Assembly: GCA_964036275.1 (NCBI GenBank)
Contig: OZ038439.1
Span: 7,725,169 to 7,789,168, forward strand
Direction: 5' to 3'
Length of the DNA: 64,000 nucleotides
Origin: Litoditis marina
Taxonomy: Eukaryota > Nematoda > Chromadorea > Rhabditida > Rhabditidae
Positions 34,955 to 45,814 of this stretch are shown piece after piece. The notes beneath the pieces were generated by a model that worked only from the letters and a program-made list of their open reading frames with translations, had not been told where the DNA came from and made no database searches. Positions within the stretch are counted from its first letter, which is position 1. Every line of letters starts with the position of its first letter. A program made the translations under genes and the position numbers.

Positions 34955-35340
34955 TTTCGGGGGAGGCATGCCTTAGCGGGGAACATTGACTTTTTACCCC
35001 CCACCTTTCTGAACTTGTGTTGGGTTTGGGGAAGTGTAGTTTGACCCCCCACCCCACCTGGGGATTATAATTCAATTTATCACCTGCAATACACAAGTTT
35101 GAGTGGGGGGGGGGGGGGGGGTGAAAATGGACCTTTTCCGATATGGAAGTTCAGCCCCCCACCATTGAAGTTCTACCCCCGCCGACTCAGGTGGGGTTAA
35201 TAGTAAATGTCGAAGTTGAATTGTGACCCCCCCCCTCTCCTAGATGTTCAGGTTTTAGCTTGGGTGGGGGGTTGAAGTGCTGCGGGGACCCAACTGAAGT
35301 GGGGGGCGATACTATAATTTCCCCCCTTAGCGTACAAACC
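34955..35340. repeat. Alternating C-tract and G-tract mosaic
   Basis: At least eight blocks of five or more C or G, switching strand: for example ACCCCCCACC at 34999, a run of about 18 G at 35103-35120, CCCCCCACC at 35154, CCCCCCCCTC at 35226 and GGGGGG near 35263 and 35300. Words of the type GAAGTTC next to C tracts recur on both strands, so it is a set of short inverted repeats. It sits in the intron-like space between the distal exon pair and the 34.7-kb block. Confidence 0.7.
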
Positions 35341-35484
35341 AGTAATTATCTAGAGAACGTTCAAGTTGCGGACAAAGTTTGAAAGCAGTTTTTTTTTTCA
35401 ATATCCAATATGTCGGGTATGTGTAGGACATACGAATAGACATTTGAACATCAAAAAGTGAATAAAACTTGAAGATAAACTAAC

Positions 35485-35961
35485 ACAAAATAGGCGAAGC
35501 AACGCGGCTCCACCACTGAGCAGCCCACGACGAATTATCGTGGTCAGCAATCTGAAAAGGAAGGACTGTCAATAATTGTAAGTAAGTTGTAAATATAAAT
35601 TATCACTAACACAAAGGGAGTATTATATTATGCTGTGTACACAAGCTTCACCGTAATAATTCCAACTTAGTAGAGTGGTATAGCTCACATCATTCCTAAG
35701 ACTCTTACAGTACACCGTCAAACTTTGGAATGTTTGTGTGTTTAAATGTAAACTTTATGAGCAAATTAGGTTTTTGAGTGGAATTTGGGTCACTCTCGTA
35801 CTAGGGGATCAGACTCGTTTGCGAAAAGTATCATCTTTTTGATTTTTGTTTGATAATATCAATAAGGACATTCTCGCTTAGTTTTGATAAATTCAAATGA
35901 CTCACCTTTTTGCCGTGATTGCCGCGCACACCCCAGTATTGGTAGAAAAGTAGAAAATATT
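35485..35961 (-). CDS. Duplicated exon pair, distal copy
   Basis: Exons 35961-35906 (56 bases) and 35551-35485 (67 bases) encode YFLLFYQYWGVRGNHGKK and IADHDNSSWAAQWWSRV plus four more residues. They match the proximal copy in length, phase and the motifs RGNHGKK and AAQWWSR, while differing at many third positions. This pair may belong to a neighbouring paralogue or to an internal repeat of one long gene; exons further upstream were not found. Confidence 0.55.
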
Positions 35962-37348
35962 CTACAAGTGCATAAATACACCAGTCAATAATTTGTGAGC
36001 TGTCAAAAGCGGCTCATGAGAGCTGAAATTGTTAACATGTTAACGTGTGCGTGAAACATTCTGAGCTCATGCTAATTTTGATAATCGCGCCGCGCGGGCT
36101 CAGTTCAATTGTAACCAATGAAAGTTATTCCACAAAACATATATAGCAATAACTTAAGAGTAATAAACATTTATAAATATTCGTTTACAAATACAGTTAC
36201 ATATATTCGAAAAATCGAGTTTAGTAACTCCTATTAAAAAACAGTTCACTCGCTAAATATGCGATGGAATTATTTAATTTTATAATATTTCATTACAACT
36301 TATAAATTACCAGAAAAGGCCAATAGGAAACTGTTCAGAGAGATCAAAGGTTATTGAATAATGTTCAGAAAATACTCGAAAGTTTGTTTTGAATGAAATA
36401 CTACGTTTCTCATGTACATAGAGTATATTCTCCAGGCTGCTATGAATGCAGAACCACGTGAGCTTTAAAAAAACATTGAACATCATTACAAATCATTATT
36501 GTATTGGCTTTACATACAATAACGAAATGTTTGTTCCATATTGATGTAATTCCTGAATGTTTAGGTTGTTCCTTGCAGTTTGGTAGAGCTAGAGAACTTT
36601 AAAACATTCGCGCCAGTTTTCTGTGATTGACCAGTTTTTTGTAAACATTGCTGAAAGTTGTATATCATTCATACAAAATCTAACTGTTCCTATGCTCGAT
36701 TAAAAAACAGTGAATTCATGTTGTAGACTAGTGTGGGTGTGTAGGGCAATATTTTTTTATGAACGGAACTAAAACCAGCGTAATACTAGATTCTTTGACC
36801 AATAAGTAGACTCATACTGGGATTGAAGAATAGGCGTTTACTGAAACCTTTTTGAAAATTTTTTAGGATATAGTCGTCGCCAAAGGCGGAAGAGTACTGT
36901 ATATCTCACTTTCCGCTGTGTTCGCACACATTTATTCGATTCCAAAGCTCGCCGGTTGTGACTTCAATAGCCCGTGGGTTGCGCCCTGTGCTACGAAACT
37001 TTTGCTAGCAGGTTCGTTTCCGGTAAGAGACAGAAAATTAAAAATTTGGCATTCACTATAATTTGCTTGCAAGAGTTTGTAGTTTGTAGTTGGATCGCTG
37101 CCAATTATCTTTTCACACGGGGAAAACGAACCATAATATGTCGAAAATACCACGACTACACACACCATAAACATCAGTTTGACTGATCTTGATTCATCCA
37201 CCCTGCAGATGTACTACACAGCAGAAACTTCGGGAACAGGTGTACTGTATTTTGAGAAAAGTAATTATTTTCAATGGGAATGAGGACTCAGAACATGATT
37301 TGAGATGAAGTGGGCAAGTCAGTCTTACTAGGGTCGATTCAGGTGTAA
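35962..37348. other. AT-rich intergenic stretch, no gene recognised
   Basis: 36120-36900 is strongly AT-rich without splice-supported frames. The 89-codon minus-strand frame at 36932-37201 begins with a hydrophobic stretch, but includes a TAGTTTGTAGTTTG repeat word and has no paired splice sites. Confidence 0.4.
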
Positions 37349-37481
37349 TACTGTTAGTCAGTTGCACAGTCACGTGAAACATGATAAACACAGCAGAACT
37401 CAGAAACGTGCAATGACAAAGTGCACGATTCCTCATTAGAATGCTAACTTCACGTGAAGATTCAATTGACTTCTGGTACAG
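37349..37481. mobile_element. 130-bp dispersed element, copy 2
   Basis: The best-preserved copy: TACTGTTAGTCAGTTGCAC at the left, CAATTGACTTCTGGTACAG at the right, with CACGTGAA and TTCACGTGA inside as complementary sub-terminal words. Copies 1 and 3 lie at 10257-10391 and 61321-61447. Confidence 0.65.
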
Positions 37482-37941
37482 TGTTCATGTGGAGCAGTTG
37501 TACAAACAAACACGCCAGTTATTTCTTATTATTCTGTTTTCACTTTTCGAGCTGTTTTCCTTGTTCTCGTTCTGAATTAGTATTTGTCTGTTTACTATTT
37601 GTTTTCGGCAGAACAAAGCTTTGAATGAATATTGACGAGTATAAAAGCGGTTTCTATCTGTAATAACTATTAACCTATTGCCTGCACTCAATTTTTCTCC
37701 TCCTTTTCGGAGAGAACCTAATGAACTCAAAAATTTGTCCGCATTTATGAACATTCCGATTTTTCTATCCCAGCCTGCGTCTCCTGAAAACATACACTCT
37801 TTCTCACATCCGGGGTACGAGTGTCGCGAAATAGTGCGCGTTTGCGAGAGACGCAAGACTATACCGAATTTCCGGATGTTTTAGCATACGTTCTCGGAAG
37901 ATTAATCAGTATCTCATCATTCAGGCTGGGGAAAGTCAATA

Positions 37942-40655
37942 ATGCTGCGAATTCTAACGATTTTGGTTACTTTGGTCCACATCTCCACGCAACAAATATG
38001 TGATCCGGCACAAAGTGAGTCAGCTATCGTTTGCGTCAAAAATACGAACTAAGGTTTTCTGCGATTGGTAATTTACGAGAGTGTGCAGGTCATTGAGACC
38101 GTAGACAGACTAAGACATTCTGCGCCTCTCTGAACACTCTTGGCGAGCACGCTACAGGAGTGGTAGTTCATTTTCATTACCGGAACTTGGCCGAAGAATC
38201 AATTCATGATGAACAAGTGTTCTGATAGGAGTTTTTGTTGGCTACACGCGAAATGTGCAATGATGTAAAACAGTATAACCCTTTGGCGGAATCTCTATTG
38301 TTTTTAAATATTCCAGCATGGTGAAAAACACCCTACAATAATTTTTACGCGTTGCCAAAGGCTCAGTGGGAACATCCGCAACTATCACATTGAACAACTT
38401 AATCGCTCTTTCACCTCAAATTTGACACATACGATTATGAACCGAATATGATAACTTGTGAAGAATTCTTATTATGTGACTAAAACATTCAGTACATTTG
38501 AATTTGCATTAAATCTATCTGAGGATCCAAACTCGTAAGCTTCAGAAAGAGTATCATGAAGGCGAGAATGTATTTCACCTTCCTATTGAATGTCCAAACT
38601 CTACTACATTATTTTCAGTTTGTGACGATTTTCTCTTGACCTGTGCCACCGGGACGTACTGTAGTGTGACTACCGGTACCGGAATATGTTGTACCGCCGT
38701 CGCTACCACCGTCGCTGCACCCGTAACGGTTGCCACCACTGCTGCGGCTGTCGGTAAGATTTTTATGACAGATAAATACATGTCATGAAATATAAAGTAA
38801 GACAGAGAGGCAGAGAGAGAGAGATGAAATCATGCTCGCATGATTCATGACACAGCAGTTTGAACACTCACTAAACCTAAGTTATGGTTTGAACTGCAAA
38901 CACATCACGTTGCTGAGTTACGCCAAAATTCACAAAAAAAAGTTTACCATTTGTTGAATGATTTCTACACAACGTGTTTTGCTGGCGCTTTCAAATCGAA
39001 TACGGTGTCCTTAAAGATCTTAATACAGATAAAAGCAGCCCGAAACAGAACCTCTGCTCAAGTTGTGTTCCGGTCTCCTTTAAGTGTGTCCGGAGGTGCA
39101 AGGCAATGTATCATCATTACTTTTTCCTTTTCTCTTGTACATCACATGCTCGAGTTTGAGTTGGTAAATCAATTATGTGACTGTCATTGCCGAACTGGCA
39201 CTTTTCTGACGAGTTCGAAGAACGAACGAGAATTTCACCTCTTCTTCACCTCTGTTTCAGTGACCGTCGCAGGCGACACCACGACAGCGACCGTCTCTAC
39301 TTCGAATGTGACGTCATCAACAAACACAACCTGTGCCGATAAGGTTGGACCGAATGGTACGTTTACACACAAAAACAGAGCAAATATATAATTGGAGGTC
39401 TTCAAAGGTCGACGAATAAAACGTGTTTGCGCGAATTTTTCACGACAGGAGAATGAAAAACAAGACCCAGTAACAATTGAAACACACAGTGAAGAATCGT
39501 TAGAGAATACTGCAGCTATATAGAGAAGCCTCATGCGAAGTAATCCTAAACGGTATGTGTTGTCGCATCCCGCTGTGTTTTTGATTCTGCTACTTTTCGG
39601 TCAACTTTGTGGAATTGGGGCGTGCGTAGAGATCGAAGCACAACAAATGCTTCATCAATCTCCATCAAATCGTTTCTAATAGATTCCGTTTAGAGTGCGT
39701 ATGCTAGAAGATCCCGGCACCTCTATCCCATCCTCCGTCTCCTCAAACATACGTTATTTCTCTGCTCTTACATCCCGCCGGGGTGTGAGAGACGAGAAAT
39801 AGTGAGGCAGAGCGAGAGACGCAGGATGGGATGAAGATGCCCCGGGATCTTCTAACATACGCACTCAGGTGTATCTGACTGCGCCGCGAGAGCTACCTAC
39901 TGTCAAGACCCCATCTACTACAATATGATGACGGTACAATGTCCGGTCACGTGCAACAGATGCAATCTGGTACCCACCTATACCGGTAAGTTTGCTTGTA
40001 ACTTCACATTTGCATCTTACTCCGTGACATTTTTTTGTAAACAGGGTTAGGAAATGAAAATTGTTGAAACCGAGCCAGCCGAGACAAGGCAAGACAGATT
40101 TATAAACTTATACATATTTATTTTACATTTACCTTAATTTTCACTGTTTTTCAAAGAGTATGTATGACATAAATAGTACATTTTTATACATTATATAGTA
40201 GGCGTAATGAATACAGATGTGGGAAACATTCAACTCATGACATGTTAGTATTTCTCAATCTCCAATACTTTCCTCCAGATTGTGTGGATAGATTTGCCAT
40301 TGGACAAGTGTCCGATTGTCCTTCTCGAATTGCGCTGTGCAATGATACAGTATACTATGACGTCATGACACAGGAATGTCCCGCCACTTGTGGAAGGTAA
40401 GGTAGCACAATATTTAGTGCTTAGTTTTTAACCAACGCTATAATAAACAACGTCAACTGGTATTCAATATTAACAACACATTCCCAACTAGAACTTTCGT
40501 GGTAATAAAAGTGAAAGTATGGCAGAATTACATGAACATTGTTAGGTTTTATTCATTCTCATTATGTCTCCTTTGCACATTGATTTTCCGACGCAAAGAT
40601 GGCACTTTATTCCAGATGCAATGCAACTTCAACCACGGTTAGCACGGGAAAATAG
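37942..40655 (+). CDS. Secreted protein with two ShKT domains (192 aa)
   Basis: Six exons: 37942-38014, 38619-38753, 39261-39356, 39869-39985, 40279-40396, 40616-40655, all GT/AG, phases 1, 1, 1, 1, 2, ending in TAG. Residues 1-18 are a signal peptide (MLRILTILVTLVHIS). Residues 25-55 form a small cysteine cluster (CDDFLLTCATGTYC ... CC), followed by a Thr/Val-rich linker to about residue 93 that is likely O-glycosylated. Two complete six-cysteine ShKT domains follow, Cys94-Cys133 and Cys142-Cys181, each with the family's CPxTCxxC ending. Proteins of this shape are extracellular and abundant in nematodes; whether it acts in cuticle, defence or as an ion-channel ligand cannot be told. A likely spliced-leader acceptor (atcattcag) ends at 37924. 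AATAAA signals lie at 40738 and 40772. No trace of truncation. Confidence 0.9.
39693..39866. mobile_element. Foldback element abutting a 3' splice site
   Basis: Two arms of about 80 bases: left GAGTGCGTATGCTAGAAGAT..., right ...ATCTTCTAACATACGCACTC, with matching internal words (TATCCCATCC against GGATGGGATG). The right arm ends immediately before the AG that precedes exon 4 of the ShKT gene (39869). A related but partial element occupies about 37750-37890, just upstream of exon 1 of the same gene. Confidence 0.8.
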
Positions 40656-40737
40656 AAGACGTGCATCTATTGAACTGACAGCGATTTTCAATTTACATTC
40701 AGATATTCCTAATTCAACACTTTTACTCTTTCACCAA

Positions 40738-40743
40738 AATAAA
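40738..40743 (+). terminator. Poly(A) signal AATAAA of the ShKT gene
   Basis: AATAAA 83 bases downstream of the stop codon at 40655; a second AATAAA lies at 40772-40777. Either gives a 3' UTR of about 100-140 bases, normal for nematodes. Confidence 0.5.
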
Positions 40744-41370
40744 CATGGTTGTTTTTAAGCGACTTCCCTTGAATAAAAAAAACTAGGTTAGAAAGCACTT
40801 GTGGTTTTGTGAGCTATAATGGCTGATTTGGGACTACATTTTGAATTTGAAATACACAATTACTTCGGGGTCGGTCTCACTGATATTTGCACTTAGTGTC
40901 CTTGACCAATGTCCTCGAATCGACAATCGAGCGAAAGTTTCGAAAACTGAGTTGTGAAAAAAAAATAATCACCTGTAAAATCGAATATTCACTACAGAAA
41001 TGTTTCATGTAACGAAAGAACACGACTATATGACACATGTTGTGAAATGTAAATTGTGAACACGTGTGATTTGTGCAATAAACATATACCATAGAGAACG
41101 AAAAACGACAATATAAAGTATGTTTATTGTGAGTTGAATATGAGTACAGAATGGTCCCCAATAGAGAAATAGTGGACGGCGGTGAGATCAAAGGAGAAGG
41201 AAGCCGAGTATTTACAACCGACCACACACGACCAACTACGGCCCGCAACCAACTGGAAATAGAGGAGTGTTTCGGAAATTACAGTCCGTTTTCGAAATGT
41301 TTCATGAATGTAACTATATGTCGTATGGCCTTAGAACTATTGAAAAACTTGAATTAAAATTAAGTTGAAC

Positions 41371-42033
41371 CTACATTTCCAGCTCAAAAATCGCGAACTG
41401 TAATTTTCGAAAATCGAAAAACTAGATTTGAAAATGTGAGTCTAACCACTCGATAGAGACGATGAATCAGAAAACTCGTTACCTGGACCTGTTTCTCCAA
41501 CATCTCAAAAACTAAACTTCGACTTTTGAAGTAAACTTTAACGTCTAAACATCGAAAACACAATCGCTTCGTTAGAGAGAAACATCGTGAATAGTACCTT
41601 TTCGGTGTGTTCCTTGATAATCTTGGCGAATTGGTCATATTTCGTCTTCTCGTCTCCCGATTCGGCCAGTATTTTTAAACTGTTTCTCGCCTTTTCGTGA
41701 ATTTGTTGTTGAATCTTCTGCTCCATATCCGAGTACTAAAAAACTGGCTCAACCATGTTGGGTATAATCATTGATTTGAAAAGAAACGTTGGAATTTGGA
41801 AAGTTGAAAAGCTAAAACTTGTCTTTTAGACATATGAGACCGAGAAAAATATAAGAAATTCGTTTGAGTTATTATAATTAAAGACACATTAGAAGATGCA
41901 AATTTTATGAGTTTGATAACAAAGGTTCACAGTTTCTGGTTGTTCCCTAATTTATGCAAATCTTGGGATATAGAAATGATGAAAATCTAGAACTCACAAG
42001 TATGGTAACATGATTTGAGTCCGGAGCAGCCAT
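41371..42033 (-). CDS. Small charged, probably coiled-coil protein of unknown function (73 aa)
   Basis: Four exons: 42033-41998, 41735-41598, 41503-41483 and 41397-41371, every intron in phase 0 with GT/AG ends, stop TAG. The product starts MAAPDSNHVTIL. It then has a long Glu/Lys/Gln-rich stretch (SDMEQKIQQQIHEKARNSL, KTKYDQFAKIIKEHTEK, MLEKQVQ) with hydrophobic residues spaced as in an amphipathic helix, and ends FAIFELEM. Exons 3 and 4 are only 21 and 27 bases. No family is recognised; size and helix pattern would suit a small subunit of a larger complex. It converges with the ShKT gene, leaving about 715 bases between stop codons. Continuous phase 0 over three introns is good support. Confidence 0.7.
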
Positions 42034-42517
42034 CTCGTAGAAAAGTATAAGAAAATGAGCTCCATGAAAACTTTCCCAGACTTCAGTTGGCAAACATGTT
42101 CACATGAGAAAACGTACCTCGCGTGGGTTTTTTTCACGATAATATGTATGATCGAGTGCCGATGAATTTTTCAGAGAGAAAAAGATTGTGAGGAATGGAA
42201 AAATGAGGAATGGAGTAGACAAACGAAAACTGAAAAGTTCCACCATAAACGTTTTGTATACAATTAGGATGTTATATGTATTTCTAACTTCTATAGTTCG
42301 GTTCTACATGGTAATATTTGGTTTCCACAAATGTTGTTCTATGTTTCTCTTCAAATATATGGGCTATTTAGTGGTTTTGTGTTTCATTATATAAAATAGG
42401 CGTTTCGTCGCTGTTTCGTTCATAATGAACGTTCTATCCCTTCTATAGCATTGCTTTACAGTTGCAGTGCGATATGTGCCACCACTCTGTCTTAGATTTT
42501 CTGCTTGGTGAGAGCGT
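42034..42517. promoter_or_regulatory. Upstream region of the 73-aa gene and of tRNA-Leu
   Basis: AT-rich intergenic DNA between the start of the minus-strand 73-residue gene and the plus-strand tRNA gene. No specific element could be identified; the tRNA has its promoter inside the gene. Confidence 0.4.
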
Positions 42518-42599
42518 GGTCAGATGGCCGAGCGGTCTAAGGCGCTGGTTTAAGGCACCAGTCTCTTCGGAGGCGTGGGTTCGAATCCCACTCTGATCA
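42518..42599 (+). tRNA. tRNA-Leu (anticodon AAG)
   Basis: A complete 82-base cloverleaf: acceptor GGTCAGA pairs with TCTGATC (one G-T pair). The A box is TGGCCGAGCGG, the anticodon stem is CTGGT with ACCAG around loop TTAAGGC (anticodon AAG). The long variable arm expected of leucine tRNAs follows (GTCTCTTCGGAGGC). The T arm GTGGG-TTCGAAT-CCCAC contains the B box. The discriminator base is A, as required for leucyl-tRNA synthetase. There is no intron. It decodes CUU, and CUC/CUU after A34-to-inosine editing. Confidence 0.97.
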
Positions 42600-43078
42600 A
42601 TTGTTTTGCAAATTATACTCGATTGTATGGAGACCAATTTTCCATGTGTCTTCTTTCTACTCAAAAATAGAATATCCATGTTACTTGGAAAATGGTGACA
42701 ATCCCGACAAAAAGGTGCAAATGAAAAAATTAGTAAAAAGAAAATGTGGTCAGTATGAATCGTGCAGTAGATTTCTGAGAGAGACTTCGAAAATGTTCTG
42801 TGAATCTGACAGTAAAAAGTTTATGATTTGCGAAAAATTGGTGGCATCGTTACAATCTCATTACCAAATAGAGAAAAGAGATGAAAATCATAATATGTAA
42901 CTATATCCCTTATAATCCGAAATGCTACCGTATCCGCCAAATTCTGATCCTGTTGAGATGAGGGGAAAGTGCAGGACAAACAAAGCGGGATTCGTGCAGG
43001 CCAACTGGTATTTCTAGCAATTGTCTCCAACTGCCCAAACAACCGGGGAGTTCTCCCATTCTGGTACCAGAATAGACC
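42600..43078. other. Upstream region of the DB-module gene
   Basis: No separate gene is supported. A candidate spliced-leader acceptor (ctggtaccag) ends at 43070, eight bases before the DB-gene ATG. The minus-strand frame over 42821-43084 has no splice support. Confidence 0.4.
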
Positions 43079-45677
43079 ATGCAACTCGTCTCTCTTCTCT
43101 CCTTTCTCAACTTTTTCTTCTTTTTCACTATTTCAACCACAAATGCAGTAAGTTTATTTATATTCAACAATGGACTAGGTTTTTCTTTGATAATATTTGG
43201 TGTGTATAACTTTCTTCTACGAAGAACGGTACTAGTTTGTTCGCTTCTGAATTTACCTTTTGCAAAAAAATGTCTAGTCTATTATTATTTGAAAGTTTGG
43301 GAAAAGACTGATACACCCTATGTAGTCTTTTTCATTTCAAGTGGGATCCCTACAGTATTATTACGCAACTTTCGGTTATCTTTGACATTAGGGAAAGCCA
43401 ACGGTAAATTTGCATTCTATTCTTATTCCCTATTACAAATAGTTGTAAAATGTTGTCGACCAAGTCGAAGTTTCCCCAAGAGAACCGTCATTGGAAAGTA
43501 ATATCGCAACAGAAGAAATCATAGCTACCGTACCCTTTTCAGTGTATTTCTCTGGGTTGTCTGGGAGTCGGCTGTCTACCTCCCCCACCATGCCTATTTG
43601 GAGCTTGTTTACCTCCACCGCTTCGGGTAAATATTGAAGTTTTATTACAATTTGAAACGAAACTCAGCATTAACTTTAAGAGGACTTGCACTTGAAGTGT
43701 TAGTAGCTAAATGCAAAAGTGGAAACAACCATGAGCTATCAAAGTATCATAATGAAAGCGGTAGCCGGTAGTATCGCTCAGACCAATGAAATATATTTTA
43801 TTTTTCAGCGGTTCAAAAGAGCAAACGTAGTTTGATCTTGATACGCACCCTAGTTTGTTGTTGCAGGAAAAGAAACGGAATCAAACTACAGACACAGGGC
43901 GACATGGAACAAAATACCCCGTGTAACTAATTATAAGGCTTGCATTGGAAGGAGCGGACTTATAACCACTTTCTTGCAGAAGTGTGAAACTCGGATAACC
44001 TTTTTCAGTTGATGCCGTGTCCGTGTAATATGGGCTTCCAATGTATGAATGGAGGTTGTGTGATGGCCCGAGCCAAGGGAGCAAAGACCTATACGGAAGT
44101 CGAACAACCCATTCAACAGATAGAGGTGACTATTATAGCAGTTGTAGTTTGGTCGCATCCCAACTAACGTTGATATTTGCAGTGCAGTGATCAAACTATA
44201 ACAACGAACCAGACCAACATGTATTATTGGTCTGCCATTCCCTTACACTGCATCATACCCTGATCGGCCGTATTTGTAGTTTGATCTATGTGCTTTTTAG
44301 ACGTAATACAATCATACTGTTGTGTTCTCTGACCAAACAACAACGCAGACCATTGACCATCCCTAGTAGTTTCCCCGTTCATGGATTCAATAGCGTGTAT
44401 AAAGTATAGGAGTGATGAACCTGCACTGTAGTCTGTTTTCTTGTATTTAACACACATAGCACAGTATGAGTGTTGGATCTCGAACCAAATGTGAAGATCA
44501 CTGTGCTATCAAACTATGATTAGAACAAACTTATGACATTTCTCACCTGCTATTTCTGATTATCGACAGGCATGGATAAAGTATGTCTTAGTTGTAATTT
44601 GATCCGAAAGTACATTGTTTCAAATTACGACTGGTACGCGTCCAGACCACAAACACAGAAGAAAGATCAACATTTACAGTCTTAGTCTGTCCTTCCCTGG
44701 TGAACCGTAGTGTCCGATAGACAACTAAACTGTCAATAGTATTGATTGACACTACACCTTCTTTGGCAATAAATGATAAACGCCCTGAGAACGTTAGATC
44801 GATAGTTTGAGTCATGACCAGAGTACAATTGCAAGTGCATATCTGTCCAAAAATTTGCTTTTGGTAGGAAAAGATACACATTTTGAGATTTTTTTTTCAC
44901 TGGAAACATAAAGTTTCAGGACCCTAACTCACATTTTCTAACCTGTTGCAATCTGCTTGATGTTCCCGAATCTTGTAATAGAATTTGCACTTATGAAGGA
45001 TACAACAAACAGGAGGTGAGTTTCAACGATGGGTCGCAAGTGTTATATTTTGGCAGAACTGTCATATGTCAAGGCGTCATTTAACATACTCGACCTATGA
45101 CTCAGCTATTTGTTGCCTGAAACCCATCCGTTTCCAATGATAAAAGTTGACTATGCTTTTCAAGCCTCTTTTAGTGTTACAGGTATCGGATCTGTCACCC
45201 TCTCATGAGGGTAAGCGCGAACCAATCCCACATGCAATGTTATTGATAAAAGTAGCCCACGACAAACTTCCAACATAGCAGACAGACGGTTGTAAATATC
45301 AGGTAACATCATCTTTCCAGATCCAAGCATCTCTACTGCTTACATCACAATGCCCACTACCTGCACTACCGCAAGTGCATTTTTGTGCGGCAAGGGGTGC
45401 TGACCACACCGCATGTTGCAGGGAGGGAGCAGTGCCTAGCGAGTGCAACGTATTCTGCGACCAGGTAAGAAATTGGTAGACCCAAATATTAAAAAAAAAC
45501 TATTAAATAACATGATCCAGTTTGATATGAAAAAAATTCCAGAGACCGGGAAACGTCACCCAGCTATCCTTCGCCCACCTACAATGCTTCGAAAGATTCG
45601 AAGAAATCAAAGGATGTTTTCTCGAACACGCCCTACGCGAATACTACGAGGCGAAAATGAGGATGATGGAAGCCTGA
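43079..45677 (+). CDS. Secreted nematode DB-module (PF01682-like) protein (214 aa)
   Basis: Exons 43079-43147, 43543-43626, 44009-44125, 44920-45015, 45321-45464 and 45543-45677, all introns phase 0, stop TGA. Exon 1 is a pure signal peptide (MQLVSLLSFLNFFFFF ... TNA, 23 residues). Residues 24-51 are a Cys/Pro-rich block (CISLGCLGVGCLPPPPC). Residues about 98-200 carry the DB pattern: FLTCCN, VPESCNRIC, FCAARGADHTACC, VPSECNVFCD, LSFAHLQCFERFEEIKGCF. The module is of unknown biochemical function and is almost confined to nematodes, in secreted or matrix proteins. The C terminus is charged (KMRMMEA). An alternative exon at 44183-44263 would also fit in phase but ends the protein early at TGA before the DB module. 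The 3' end converges with eEF1-gamma; 137 bases separate the stops. Confidence 0.9.
43826..43890. mobile_element. TGTAGTTTGATC hairpin in DB-gene intron 2
   Basis: ACGTAGTTTGATC at the left pairs with GATTCCGTTT-side ATCAAACTACA at the right (arms of about 11 bases, spacer about 40 bases). Same family as 28494-28561, 44142-44203, 44592-44636 and 59034-59073. Confidence 0.6.
44142..44203. mobile_element. TGTAGTTTG hairpin in DB-gene intron 3
   Basis: TTGTAGTTTGGTC at the left and GATCAAACTATAACAA at the right. The right arm overlaps the possible alternative exon at 44183. Another arm (TTTGTAGTTTGATC) occurs at 44273 and a further complete hairpin at 44592-44636 (TTGTAATTTGATC ... TCAAATTACGA). 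Confidence 0.6.
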
Positions 45678-45770
45678 GCAGAACTGGCATGGAAAGATTT
45701 ATGCGACCAGAGTGAATGACAACAGAATGATAAAACAATTTATGTAAAATGTATGTAACAACCGGAACAT

Positions 45771-45776
45771 TTTATT
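45771..45776 (-). terminator. Poly(A) signal AATAAA of eEF1-gamma
   Basis: AATAAA on the minus strand 39 bases past the eEF1-gamma stop codon. The transcript end would overlap or abut the 3' end of the convergent DB-module gene. Confidence 0.6.
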
Positions 45777-45814
45777 ATCCGTCTTAGGAAACAACAAATC
45801 ACGGGGCTATCAGC

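Noticed and set aside
36932..37201. 89-codon minus-strand frame with a hydrophobic N terminus
   Set aside because: Looks like a signal peptide at first, but the frame runs through a TAGTTTGTAGTTTG repeat word and has no supporting exon or domain.
40877..41248. 123-codon minus-strand frame between the ShKT gene and the 73-residue gene
   Set aside because: Low-complexity hydrophobic sequence with no splice support, in the 3' flanking region of two convergent genes.
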